Assembly (NCBI GenBank): GCA_013695855.1
Contig: JACCZR010000206.1
Coordinates: 1-10,772, forward strand
Source of the DNA: Thermoleophilaceae bacterium
GTDB taxonomy: Bacteria; Actinomycetota; Thermoleophilia; Solirubrobacterales; Thermoleophilaceae
Length of the DNA: 10,772 nucleotides
Direction of reading: 5' to 3'
Every line of letters starts with the position of its first letter. The first letter of the stretch is position 1. Position numbers and translations under genes: made by a program. The notes beneath the pieces were generated by a model that ran no database searches, had not been told where the DNA came from, and saw only the letters and a list, made by a program, of their open reading frames with translations. This document shows positions 1 through 6,110 of this stretch, in pieces.

Positions 1-1069
1 GCTCGAGGCCCTGCAACTCGGCCTCCAGAGCGCCGATGCGCTCGGCCAGCGCCGTGCCGCCATCGTCATCTCCCAGCGCCTGCTCGGCGGCAGCGAGCGC
101 GTGGCGGCGGCGCTCGGCGCCCTCGCCGGCGGCTCGGTCCTGGTCGGTCGCGCGCTCGAGGCGCAGCCCGATCCGCTCGGCGGCCGACCTCGAGGCGTAC
201 AGCCGGCTCTGCAAGTCTTCGCGCACGCGGGTGTGCGCTGCGAAGGCCTGCTCGGCCTCCTCCCGTCTGGCGGCCACGGCGGCCAGCAGCCGCTCGGCCT
301 CCGAGCGCTCCTCCTGGGCAGCGCCGGCCCGGCCCTCGGCCTCGCCCAACTCCAAGCTCACCTCGCGCGAACGGCCGCGCGCGAGCTCCATCCGCGCCTC
401 GAGCGACTGGCGCTCCAGGCGCTCGTGCAGCTCCGCCGCCTCGGCCTGGCGCTTGAGCGGCCGCAGCCGCGAGCGAGCCTCGCGCTCGACATCTAGGCCG
501 CGCGCCAGGTTCTCCTCGGTGCGCTCGAGCTTCAGCTGCGCGCGGCGGCGGCGCTTTCGGTGCTTGCCGAGCCCGGCCGCCTCCTCGATCATGAGGCGCC
601 GGTCACGCGGGCGCGAGTGGATGATCGTCTCGACCTTGCCCTGGGAGACGACCGAGTGCATCTCCTTGCCCAGGCCGGAGTCCGAGAGCAGCTCGATCAC
701 GTCGACCAGACGGCACTTGGCCCCGTTGAGGCGGTACTCGCCGTCGCCGCCACGGTCGAGCCTTCGCACGATCGAGATCTCGGAGAAGGCCACCGGCAGC
801 GAGCCCTCGGAGTTGTCGATCACGACCTCGACCTCGGCGCTCGAGGAGGAAGAGAGCCCGTGGCCGCCGGCGAAGATCACGTCCTTCATCGTCTGGCCGC
901 GCACGGCGAGCGGGCTCTGCTCGCCCAGCGCCCACAGTACGGCCTCGGTCACGTTCGACTTGCCCGAGCCGTTGGGGCCGACCACCACCGACACACCTGG
1001 CGCGAACTCGAGCCGCGTGCGATGCGGGAAAGACTTGAAGCCCTTGAGGGTCACGGAACGTAAGTGCAC
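1..1069 (-). CDS. smc: Chromosome segregation ATPase SMC, N-terminal part (cut by window edge)
   Basis: SMC is the ATPase of the bacterial condensin that organises and segregates the chromosome together with ScpA and ScpB. The frame is open from a GTG at 1069 to the left edge, giving 356 codons of a family usually near 1150-1200 residues. The N terminus reads VHLRSVTLKGFKSF. Walker A is GPNGSGKS (residues 31-38), followed by WALGEQS (46-52). The Q-loop SQGKVE is at 142-147, then IIHSRPRDRRLMIEEAAG. From about residue 175 on, the protein is an Arg/Glu/Ala-rich heptad region, the first arm of the coiled coil. The hinge, second arm, signature motif and Walker B lie outside the window. The GTG sits two bases after the rnc stop, so the genes are almost certainly cotranscribed; rnc-smc adjacency is common in bacteria. 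Identification is firm. Confidence 0.96.
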   Translation of the reverse strand, partial: MHLRSVTLKGFKSFPHRTRLEFAPGVSVVVGPNGSGKSNVTEAVLWALGEQSPLAVRGQTMKDVIFAGGHGLSSSSSAEVEVVIDNSEGSLPVAFSEISIVRRLDRGGDGEYRLNGAKCRLVDVIELLSDSGLGKEMHSVVSQGKVETIIHSRPRDRRLMIEEAAGLGKHRKRRRRAQLKLERTEENLARGLDVEREARSRLRPLKRQAEAAELHERLERQSLEARMELARGRSREVSLELGEAEGRAGAAQEERSEAERLLAAVAARREEAEQAFAAHTRVREDLQSRLYASRSAAERIGLRLERATDQDRAAGEGAERRRHALAAAEQALGDDDGGTALAERIGALEAELQGLE

Positions 1070-1071
1070 AG

Positions 1072-1767
1072 CTAGCCGAGCTCCTCGAGAGCGTGCGCCG
1101 CGGCCTCCTGCTCGGCGGCCTTCTTGGTCTTGCCCTCGCCGCGGCCCACCTCACGATCGTCCACCTCGGCCACAACGACGAACACCCGGTCGTGGGGGGG
1201 GCCGCTCTGTTCGACGGTGCGGTAGCTGACCCGCTCGGCCCGGCGCGCGAGACGCTCCTGGAGGAGCGACTTGTAGTCCTCGGGGTGGTCCAGCGCCTCC
1301 TGGACAGCCGGGGCGAACGCGGCCACCACGGCGGGGGCCACCCGGTCGATCCCAAAGGCCAGGTAGGCCGCGCCGATGATCGCCTCGCAGACCGACGCCA
1401 GCACGCGCTCGGAGCCCACCAGCACCTCGGCGCTCCGGCCGAGGCCCCCGGGCGCCGCGACCCGCAGGCGGTTCGGCACCCCCAGCTCCAGGGCCACCGC
1501 CGCGCAAGCGGGCCCGCTCACTGCCTGGGCTCGCACCTTGGTCAGCCGCCCCGCGCCGTAGCGCTCGAAGCGGGGAAGGAGGTGTGTGGAGACGGCGAGG
1601 CTCAACACCACGTCACCAAGGAAGGCGAAGCGCTCGTAGGACTCGGCCCGGTGGCTGACCCACGAGGCGTGGGTGAAGGCTTGGCGGCGCAGCTCCTCGG
1701 GGAGGGCCTCGAGGAGGTCGAGCAGTGATTCGCGGCCCTCAGGGCTGTTCTCGGAAGGGCCCGCCAT
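1072..1767 (-). CDS. rnc: Ribonuclease III with substituted metal-binding residues
   Basis: RNase III cuts double-stranded RNA, chiefly rRNA precursors. Numbered from the ATG at 1767 (231 residues; E. coli has 226), the endonuclease domain spans about 15-150. A double-stranded-RNA-binding domain fills about 160-231, ending in GEGKTKKAAEQEAAAHALEEL. The signature helix reads YERFAFLGD (44-52), where the family usually has NERLEFLGD. The second motif reads LASVCEAIIGA (123-133), where the family has LADTxEALIGA. Thus the E. coli E38, D45 and E117 equivalents are present, but E41 is Ala48 and D114 is Ser125. An in-frame ATG at 1833 would add 22 unconserved Pro/Arg-rich residues and overlap acpP by 17 bases. 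I prefer 1767, which starts just before the conserved region, though neither start has a clear Shine-Dalgarno sequence. Function as a processive nuclease is less certain than family membership. Confidence 0.9.
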   Translation of the reverse strand: MAGPSENSPEGRESLLDLLEALPEELRRQAFTHASWVSHRAESYERFAFLGDVVLSLAVSTHLLPRFERYGAGRLTKVRAQAVSGPACAAVALELGVPNRLRVAAPGGLGRSAEVLVGSERVLASVCEAIIGAAYLAFGIDRVAPAVVAAFAPAVQEALDHPEDYKSLLQERLARRAERVSYRTVEQSGPPHDRVFVVVAEVDDREVGRGEGKTKKAAEQEAAAHALEELG

Positions 1768-1816
1768 GCCGTCATTTCGGCCTGCTCGCGGGAGCCCGGG
1801 CCGCGCGCACGGCGGC

Positions 1817-2065
1817 CTAGATCGCTCCGGCATGGGCCGAGACGTGGTCCGCCGCCTGCCCCACGGTCAGGATCCGCGCCGCCTCCTCGTCGGGTATGCG
1901 GATGCCGTAGCTGTCCTCGAGCTCGACGACCAGCTCGACCAGGTCCAGCGAGTCGGCTTCCAGATCCTCCTTGAAGCGAGTGCCCTCTGCGATCGCCGAC
2001 GGGTCGACCTCCAGCTCCTCGGCCAGGTGGGCGCGTATGCGCTCTAGTACCTCCTCGCGATTCAC
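1817..2065 (-). CDS. acpP: Acyl carrier protein
   Basis: AcpP carries growing acyl chains of type II fatty acid synthesis on a 4'-phosphopantetheine arm. The 82-residue acidic protein has the attachment motif EADSLDLVELV with Ser39 as the modified residue. It has the expected helical layout: IRAHLAEELEVDPSAI, then the DSL helix, then GIRIPDEEAARILTVGQA. The start is a GTG at 2065 that overlaps the plsX stop as GTGA, so translation is probably coupled to plsX. The usual fabD and fabG genes found between plsX and acpP in many Firmicutes are absent here. PlsX uses acyl-AcpP as substrate, so the pairing makes functional sense. Length and motif are typical; identification is firm. Confidence 0.97.
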   Translation of the reverse strand: MNREEVLERIRAHLAEELEVDPSAIAEGTRFKEDLEADSLDLVELVVELEDSYGIRIPDEEAARILTVGQAADHVSAHAGAI

Positions 2066-3057
2066 GGCCTGGCGACGCTAACAGCGGGTGCGGACCGCAG
2101 AGCACCGGCCGCGGCCAACGACTCAGCAGTCCTCTCGACCATCCGTTCGTCGACCGCGCGGCGACCAAGCCGGACCGCGTTGGCGATGCCCTCGGGGCCG
2201 AACGAGCCGTGGGCCACGATCACCGGGCGGCGCAGCCCGAGCAGGATCGCCCCGCCCACCGCCTCGGGGTCGATCTCAGCGCGCAGCCGCCCCACGCGCC
2301 CGCGGATCATCAGGCCGCCAACGGTGGCCAGCGGGCTCCCGCTGACAGCGTCGCGGATAGCGCGCAGGAGGGCCTTGGATGTGCCCTCGAGCACCTTCAG
2401 GGCGACATTGCCGGTGAAGCCGTCGGCCACCACGACCTGGGCCGTGCCCGCCGTCAGGTCGAAGCCCTCGACGTTGCCCACGTAGTTCAGCGAGCCCTCG
2501 CCCAGTCGCTCGCCGGCCTCGAGCACGTCCGGGGGTCCCTTGCCCTGCTCCTGGCCTACCGACAGGAGGCCCACGCTGGGGCGCTCCACCCCAAGGACGG
2601 CTTCCATGAACCCCGCGCCCATGTGGGCGAACTGGACGAGGTGCTCGGGGCGAACCTCAACGTTCGCCCCGCAGTCGAGCAGGAGCACCGGACCGCCGGG
2701 GACGGGAAGCAGGACCGCCAGCGCGGGCCGGTGGACGCCCTTGATCCGCTTGACGCTCAGCGTGGCGGCAGCCATCGTCGGGCCGGTGGTGCCGGCGGAA
2801 ACCAGGGCCTCGGCGCGGCCCTCGCCCACCGCGCGAGCGGCTTGGACTATCGAGGCCTCGGGGCGAGAGCGGACGGCCTTGACCGGCTCCTCGCCGCCGG
2901 CGATGCGCTCGGGGGCGTCGACCAACGCGACCTGCCCGGCCGGCTCACCGAGCTGGGCTCGGGGCCCGAAAAGGAGCACGCTCTCGCCCGAGCGTGCTGC
3001 GCCCTCGGCCACGATCGAGGGACCGCCGTCGGCTCCGTTGGCGTCGAGCGCGATCAA
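2062..3057 (-). CDS. plsX: Phosphate acyltransferase PlsX
   Basis: PlsX converts acyl-ACP and phosphate to acyl-phosphate, the donor that PlsY uses to start phosphatidic acid synthesis at the membrane. The 331-residue product has the family layout: N-terminal ALDANGADGGP (usual form DAMGGDxxP), then EEPVKAVRSRPEASIV, SAGTTGPTMAAA (usually SAGNTGA), LLDCGANVEVRPEHLVQFA, and the C-terminal GNVEGFDLTAGTAQVVVADG followed by FTGNVALKVLEG. The start is a TTG at 3057, seven bases after an AGAGG that can serve as ribosome binding site. It is the only start that gives the family's normal N terminus. The M-to-N and N-to-T changes in the two N-terminal glycine motifs are unusual, but the fold-defining segments are all present. 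Upstream lie two palindromic repeats; downstream acpP overlaps by four bases. Confidence 0.95.
   Translation of the reverse strand: MIALDANGADGGPSIVAEGAARSGESVLLFGPRAQLGEPAGQVALVDAPERIAGGEEPVKAVRSRPEASIVQAARAVGEGRAEALVSAGTTGPTMAAATLSVKRIKGVHRPALAVLLPVPGGPVLLLDCGANVEVRPEHLVQFAHMGAGFMEAVLGVERPSVGLLSVGQEQGKGPPDVLEAGERLGEGSLNYVGNVEGFDLTAGTAQVVVADGFTGNVALKVLEGTSKALLRAIRDAVSGSPLATVGGLMIRGRVGRLRAEIDPEAVGGAILLGLRRPVIVAHGSFGPEGIANAVRLGRRAVDERMVERTAESLAAAGALRSAPAVSVARP
2647..2670. repeat. Perfect 9-bp inverted repeat inside plsX
   Basis: GGGGCGAAC and its exact complement GTTCGCCCC flank a 6-base spacer. In plsX mRNA this would form a strong hairpin over the codons for the GANVEVRPE stretch. The encoded residues belong to a conserved PlsX segment, so the symmetry may follow partly from protein constraint and extreme GC content. 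No T-run follows on either strand, so it is not a terminator. Confidence 0.5.
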
Positions 3058-3068
3058 CGCGCCGCCTC

Positions 3069-3166
3069 TGCGGAGGAGCGCAGCCCGAGCGTTCGGGCGA
3101 GCACCGCAGCCTTTCTTGCGGAGGAGCGCAGCCCGAGCGTCGGTCGGGCGAGCACCGCAGCCTTTC
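3069..3166. repeat. Tandem pair of palindromic repeat units between rpmF and plsX
   Basis: Two near-identical units, 3069-3115 and 3117-3166, lie head to tail and fill most of the 111-base gap. Both share TGCGGAGGAGCGCAGCCCGA and then TCGGGCGAGCACCGCAGCC, ending TTTC. They differ only by a 3-base length change at the centre. Each is itself an interrupted palindrome: TGCGG pairs with CCGCA, and GCCCGA pairs with TCGGGC around a 4-base (unit 1) or 7-base (unit 2) loop. Unit 1 extends the outer arm to CTGCGG/CCGCAG from 3068. The second unit begins two bases after the rpmF stop. No T-run follows either hairpin, so termination is doubtful. The architecture recalls dispersed REP-type elements. Confidence 0.85.
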
Positions 3167-3168
3167 GA

Positions 3169-3366
3169 CTACTCCTCGGCGGAGGAGTCGTCGGTCTGCA
3201 CGACGATCTCGCGGCCCGCGTAGGTGCCGCACGTGGGGCAGACGCGGTGGGGCAGGCGCGGCGAGTGACAGCGCGGGCAGTGGCGAAGCCCCGGCATCTC
3301 AGCCTTGTGCTGGGAACGGCGCTTGGCGGTGCGCGCGTGGGACTGTCGTTGCTTGGGGACTGCCAT
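3169..3366 (-). CDS. rpmF: 50S ribosomal protein L32
   Basis: L32 is a small protein of the large ribosomal subunit. The 65-residue product begins MAVPKQRQSHARTAKRRSQH, the standard bL32 N terminus. It carries a zinc ribbon with Cys30, Cys33, Cys43 and Cys46 in two CxxC pairs, so it is the zinc-binding form. It ends in an acidic tail, TDDSSAEE, slightly longer than usual. The ATG at 3366 has no Shine-Dalgarno sequence; instead a TAGACT box lies nine bases upstream. The yceD-rpmF-plsX order is widespread in bacteria and ties ribosome biogenesis to lipid synthesis. Identification is firm. Confidence 0.97.
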   Translation of the reverse strand: MAVPKQRQSHARTAKRRSQHKAEMPGLRHCPRCHSPRLPHRVCPTCGTYAGREIVVQTDDSSAEE

Positions 3367-3375
3367 AGAGGCGCG

Positions 3376-3403
3376 AGTCTAGCCCGTGCGAGCTTCCTGT
3401 CCG
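3376..3403 (-). promoter_or_regulatory. Putative promoter of rpmF-plsX-acpP-rnc-smc
   Basis: On the minus strand CGGACA (3398-3403) and TAGACT (3376-3381) are separated by 16 bases. They match the -35 and -10 consensus at four of six positions each. TAGACT ends nine bases before the rpmF ATG, so the transcript would start at or within a few bases of the start codon. This agrees with the missing ribosome binding site. It is a prediction from sequence only. Confidence 0.45.
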
Positions 3404-3419
3404 CACCGTTTATGACCAT

Positions 3420-3436
3420 CCCGCCTTCGAGGCGGG
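3420..3436 (-). terminator. Hairpin after yceD, possible terminator without U-tract
   Basis: CCCGCC and GGCGGG flank a 5-base loop starting one base after the yceD stop codon. The bases that follow on the minus strand are ATGGTCATAAACG, with no T-run, so this would be a U-less hairpin of the kind proposed in GC-rich actinobacteria. Its place just before the putative rpmF promoter supports a transcript boundary, but read-through is possible. Confidence 0.35.
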
Positions 3437-3437
3437 C

Positions 3438-3953
3438 CTAATCGAGCTTCAGCTCGCGCAGCGCCGCCCAGCGCGGGTCGGGCTCGGGCTCGTGGGCGTG
3501 CTCGGGCCCCGCGGTGTTGAAGTTCTCGCCGCAGACGGCGCACAGGCCCAGGCAGTCCTCGCGGCACACGATCTGCGCCGGCAGGGCCAGGGCGGCAGCG
3601 TCGCGCACCCAGCCGCTGAGGTCGAGCTCGTCCTCGCTCAGATAGGGCGAGCTCAGGTCTTCGCCCCCGCCGGGCTGGTCGATCTCCCGGGAGTCGACGA
3701 CCACGGCCGGGTGGGCAGCCTCCAGGCAGCGCATGCACGGCCCTTCCAGCGCAACCTCGCCACGCAGCCGTAGCGACCACCCGTGCGTGGTGCGCGCCAC
3801 GTCGAGCACGGCGGGCACCTGCTCGTCTCGCGTCCCGTAGCGCTGGCCGCCGAAATCGAAGCTCTGGAACGGCACCTCGAGCTCCAGCCGCCGGCCTTCG
3901 CCCGACGAGAGGGCGAGCTGTCCGAGATCGAAGGCGTCCGCTCTCGCACCCAC
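3438..3953 (-). CDS. YceD family protein (DUF177), large-subunit rRNA accumulation protein
   Basis: This is a member of the YceD/DUF177 family, which in E. coli and plants is linked to accumulation of 23S rRNA; the exact molecular role is not settled. The 171-residue product shows the family's cysteine pattern: GPCMRCL with Cys73 and Cys76, then CREDCLGLCAVCGENFN with Cys130, Cys134, Cys138 and Cys141. The central part has the typical acidic stretch (DLSSPYLSEDELDLSGWVRDA). The family almost always sits directly upstream of rpmF, as here. The start is a GTG at 3953 with no convincing ribosome binding site, but with a TACGCT box seven bases upstream, suggesting a leaderless message. An overlapping ATG at 3984 with a better AAAGGGAG upstream is in another frame and does not encode this protein. 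Confidence 0.9.
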   Translation of the reverse strand: MGARADAFDLGQLALSSGEGRRLELEVPFQSFDFGGQRYGTRDEQVPAVLDVARTTHGWSLRLRGEVALEGPCMRCLEAAHPAVVVDSREIDQPGGGEDLSSPYLSEDELDLSGWVRDAAALALPAQIVCREDCLGLCAVCGENFNTAGPEHAHEPEPDPRWAALRELKLD

Positions 3954-3960
3954 GGTTTCG

Positions 3961-3990
3961 AGCGTAGCGCCGCCCCCCTGGCATCGTCTC
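3961..3990 (-). promoter_or_regulatory. Putative leaderless promoter of yceD
   Basis: TACGCT (3961-3966) fits the TANNNT form of an actinobacterial -10 box and ends seven bases before the yceD GTG. A GAGACG eighteen bases further upstream (3985-3990) shares GACG with the -35 form TTGACG. The 118-base gap between gloA and yceD holds nothing else I can identify. Confidence 0.4.
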
Positions 3991-4071
3991 CCTTTAGGGG
4001 ATGCTCGACGAGCGCTCGCAGCGCGAGCCGCGATCGCGTCCGCGACCGCCCAGCTGGATCGGCGAGCGCAA

Positions 4072-4455
4072 CTACTGGCTACGTTCGATGAGCTCCACCC
4101 GGTAGCCGTCCGGGTCGCGCACGAAGGCGATCCGCGGACCGTCGGTCCTACCGCCGGGTCGGTAGGGCGGCTTCTCGGGCTCGATGCCGTCGCCGGAGAG
4201 GCCTTCGAGCGTCTCGTCGAGGTCCTCGACCGCGAGCGCGATGTGGTTGTAGCCCGTGCCCAGGTCGTAGGAGTCGACCCCGTGGTTGTACGTCAACTCG
4301 AGCACCGGGTCCTCGTCGGGGAGGCCCATGAACACGTTGACGGCCTCGGCGCCGATGTCCATGCGCCGGCGCTCCTCGAAGCCGAGACGCTCGTAGAAGG
4401 AGACCGACCGGTCGATCTCACCAATCCGGTAGCAGGTGTGCAGATACGACGCCAC
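4072..4455 (-). CDS. gloA: Glyoxalase I-like protein (lactoylglutathione lyase family)
   Basis: Glyoxalase I isomerises the hemithioacetal of methylglyoxal and a thiol. From the GTG at 4455 the product has 127 residues (E. coli GloA has 135). It reads YLHTCYRIGEIDRSVSFYERLGF, then VLELTYNHGVDSYDLGTGYN and HIALAVEDLDE, ending AFVRDPDGYRVELIE. All four metal ligands of GloA are in place: His6, Glu53, His71 and Glu121. Actinobacteria generally lack glutathione, so the thiol may be mycothiol or another compound; that is inference. The frame is open further, to 4557, but those residues overlap the SepIVA-like gene and are Ala/Arg-rich and unconserved. The GTG lies 13 bases after that gene's stop, so the two are probably cotranscribed. 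Confidence 0.85.
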   Translation of the reverse strand: MASYLHTCYRIGEIDRSVSFYERLGFEERRRMDIGAEAVNVFMGLPDEDPVLELTYNHGVDSYDLGTGYNHIALAVEDLDETLEGLSGDGIEPEKPPYRPGGRTDGPRIAFVRDPDGYRVELIERSQ

Positions 4456-4468
4456 GAGCCGCCGCAGC

Positions 4469-4972
4469 CTACCGGCCGTCGAGCGGGCCGCCGCTGCTGC
4501 TGCTGCTGCTGATCTCGGCCTCCTCGCCGTCGCGGCCCTGCAGGCGATCGCGGCCACGCTGCACGGCGGCGATGAACTTCTGGAGGTTCACCTCGAGGGT
4601 GTTCAGGATGTCGTCGGCGTAGTCCTCGGCGCCCAGCCGGATCTCGCGCTCACGGGCGCGGGCGTCCTCCACGATGTCCTCGGCCTGGCGCTCGGCCTGC
4701 TTGACGACCTCTTCCTCGCCGATGAGGTGGTTCTGCTCGTCGCGAGCCTCCTTGACGATGCGCTCGGCCTCGCGCTTGGCCTCAGCCAGCATCTCCTGGC
4801 GCTCCTTGACGATCCAGCGGGCCTGCTTGATCTCCTCGGGGATCGTGGCCCGCATCTGGTCGAGGACGTCGTAGACCTCCTCCTTGTCGACGCGCACCTG
4901 ATCGGTGAGCGGCACGGGCTTGGAGTTGTGGATCGTGTCGTCGAGCTTGTCAATGAGAACGAGGACGTCCAT
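4469..4972 (-). CDS. SepIVA/DivIVA-like coiled-coil protein
   Basis: The 167-residue product is a highly charged coiled coil without a membrane segment. It resembles mycobacterial SepIVA (Rv2927c / MSMEG_2416), a septation and envelope factor. Shared features are an N-terminal globular part (VLIDKLDDTI, then VDKEEVYDVLDQMRATIPEE), a heptad region with repeated EAER-IVKEA-type segments (about 50-115), and a C-terminal AEDYADDILNTLEVNLQKF. The coil is much shorter than in mycobacteria (about 245 residues). Location also matches: in mycobacteria this gene adjoins yceD and rnc. The tail contains six serines from six AGC codons. Automatic pipelines may label it ATP synthase subunit B-like because of the coil; nothing else supports that. 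The ATG at 4972 has the best ribosome binding site in the window, GGAGGT at 4981-4986, eight bases upstream. Confidence 0.8.
   Translation of the reverse strand: MDVLVLIDKLDDTIHNSKPVPLTDQVRVDKEEVYDVLDQMRATIPEEIKQARWIVKERQEMLAEAKREAERIVKEARDEQNHLIGEEEVVKQAERQAEDIVEDARAREREIRLGAEDYADDILNTLEVNLQKFIAAVQRGRDRLQGRDGEEAEISSSSSSGGPLDGR
4493..4510. repeat. (GCT)6 trinucleotide microsatellite
   Basis: Six uninterrupted GCT units on the plus strand, AGC on the coding strand, encode six serines near the C terminus of the SepIVA-like protein. Slippage would change serine number without breaking the frame. Confidence 0.9.
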
Positions 4973-4980
4973 TAGGAATT

Positions 4981-4986
4981 ACCTCC
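4981..4986 (-). promoter_or_regulatory. Strong Shine-Dalgarno of the SepIVA-like gene
   Basis: GGAGGT lies eight bases before the ATG at 4972 and fixes the start. It contrasts with most other genes here, which have weak sites, 4-base overlaps or an apparent leaderless start. Confidence 0.8.
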
Positions 4987-5052
4987 GCCGGGCATCCCGC
5001 CCCGCGTTCTGATGTTGATCTTCGACGTCACGTCTCAGCTCCCGATGATTCG

Positions 5053-5571
5053 TTACTTCTGAAGCCTCTCCTGCAAGGCCTCTGCCACGGCGTCCGGGGC
5101 CAGGCCCGAGGTGTCGCCGCCGAACATCGCGAGCTCCTTGATGCCCGATGAGCTGAGGAATGAGAACTGGGGCGTGGCCATGAGGTAGATGCTCTCGATG
5201 TCTGGGGCCAATTTGCGGTTCAGCTGGTTCATCTCGAACTCGTACTCGAAGTCCGAGATCGCCCGGAGGCCCTTGACGATAGCCCTGGCTCCGTGTTCAC
5301 GCGCGAAGTCGACAAGGAGCGTACCAAAGGTTTTCACCTGCACATTCCCCAGTTCGGCCACCTCGGGCTCGATGAAGGCGACTCTCTCGTCGGCGGTGAA
5401 CACCGTCTTCTGCTTGCGCACGGGCTGATCCACCACCCCCACGATCACCTGGTCGAACACCGACGCCGCCCGGCCGATGATGTCCAGGTGGCCGAAGGTG
5501 ACCGGGTCGTAGGAGCCCGGACACAGCGCCGTGCCCCCGTTTCGCTCGAGACCCTGCGCAAGACTCGTCAT
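5053..5571 (-). CDS. coaD: Phosphopantetheine adenylyltransferase
   Basis: CoaD transfers AMP from ATP to 4'-phosphopantetheine, the penultimate step of coenzyme A synthesis. The 172-residue product has the nucleotidyltransferase motif GSYDPVTFGHLDI (TFGH at residues 25-28), VKGLRAISDFEYEFEMNQLN, and the C-terminal FLSSSGIKELAMFGGD, which matches the family ISSSxVKE motif. The N terminus carries about 12 residues more than usual before ALCPGSYDP, but no other start codon lies between, and the ATG at 5571 overlaps the rsmD stop as ATGA, which supports it. rsmD-coaD adjacency is very common in bacteria. CoA supplies the prosthetic group that activates AcpP encoded downstream. Identification is firm. 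Confidence 0.97.
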   Translation of the reverse strand: MTSLAQGLERNGGTALCPGSYDPVTFGHLDIIGRAASVFDQVIVGVVDQPVRKQKTVFTADERVAFIEPEVAELGNVQVKTFGTLLVDFAREHGARAIVKGLRAISDFEYEFEMNQLNRKLAPDIESIYLMATPQFSFLSSSGIKELAMFGGDTSGLAPDAVAEALQERLQK

Positions 5572-6110
5572 CCCTGACTCGTCCTTCCCGGGCCACGGTG
5601 GATGGCGATGCGCGTGTCACCGTAGACGCGCTCGGTGACCAGGGGGAGGGCCAGCGAGAGCGGGGTGCGCTTGTCGGACTCGGTAACGATGCGGGCGTAG
5701 TCGGAGAGGACGGCGGGCAGGCGCTCGGAGAGCGGACCGGCCATTCGGGCGGCCTGATCATAGGGCGGGTCGACGAAGACGAGGTCGTACGCGCCGCGGC
5801 CGCGTGCCAGCCAGCGCAATGCGTCCGTGCGATCCACCTCGGCCTCGACGCCCACCGCGGCGAGGTTGCGCCGCACGGCGGACACCGCACTGGGGGCGCT
5901 GTCCACGAAGGTCGCCGATGCGGCGCCGCGAGAGAGCGCCTCGATGCCGAGGGCGCCAGAGCCCGCGAAGAGGTCCAGCACCCGCAGCCCCTTGACCGGC
6001 CCGAGGATGGAGAACAGCGCCTCGCGCACGCGGTCGGCGGTGGGCCGCGTACGCGTGCCGGCCGGGGCCTGGAGGCGGCGCCCGCCGTAGGCGCCGGCGA
6101 TCACCCTCAC
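5568..6110 (-). CDS. rsmD: 16S rRNA (guanine966-N2)-methyltransferase RsmD
   Basis: RsmD methylates G966 of 16S rRNA with S-adenosylmethionine as donor. The 180-residue product starts MRVIAGAYGGRRLQAPAG and continues RPTADRVREALFSIL, both family hallmarks. The SAM-binding motif I is VLDLFAGSGALGIEALSRG (44-62), and the catalytic DPPY is at 114-117. Length is normal. The GTG start at 6110 overlaps the stop of the preceding VOC gene (GTGA), and the stop overlaps coaD (ATGA). The three genes therefore form a tightly coupled unit. Identification is firm. Confidence 0.96.
   Translation of the reverse strand: MRVIAGAYGGRRLQAPAGTRTRPTADRVREALFSILGPVKGLRVLDLFAGSGALGIEALSRGAASATFVDSAPSAVSAVRRNLAAVGVEAEVDRTDALRWLARGRGAYDLVFVDPPYDQAARMAGPLSERLPAVLSDYARIVTESDKRTPLSLALPLVTERVYGDTRIAIHRGPGRTSQG

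Noticed and set aside
36..1229. 397-codon plus-strand open frame opposite smc and rnc
   Set aside because: It is Ser/Arg/Pro-rich, antisense to smc with its clear Walker A and Q-loop motifs.
3069..3166. CRISPR-like or Rho-independent terminator reading of the repeats
   Set aside because: There are only two units with no unique spacers between them, and no T-run follows either hairpin.
2209..3441. 410-codon plus-strand open frame spanning plsX, the repeats and rpmF
   Set aside because: It runs through several real genes and the repeat, has no recognisable motif, and is explained by GC bias.
3379..3984. Minus-strand frame starting at an ATG with a good AAAGGGAG upstream
   Set aside because: It overlaps yceD in another frame and is Arg/Gly/Ala-rich without motifs; the YceD cysteine pattern identifies the real frame.
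4466..4471. TAGGCT upstream of gloA as another leaderless -10 box
   Set aside because: It is the stop codon context of the SepIVA-like gene, lies ten bases from the GTG, and has no -35; chance is more likely.
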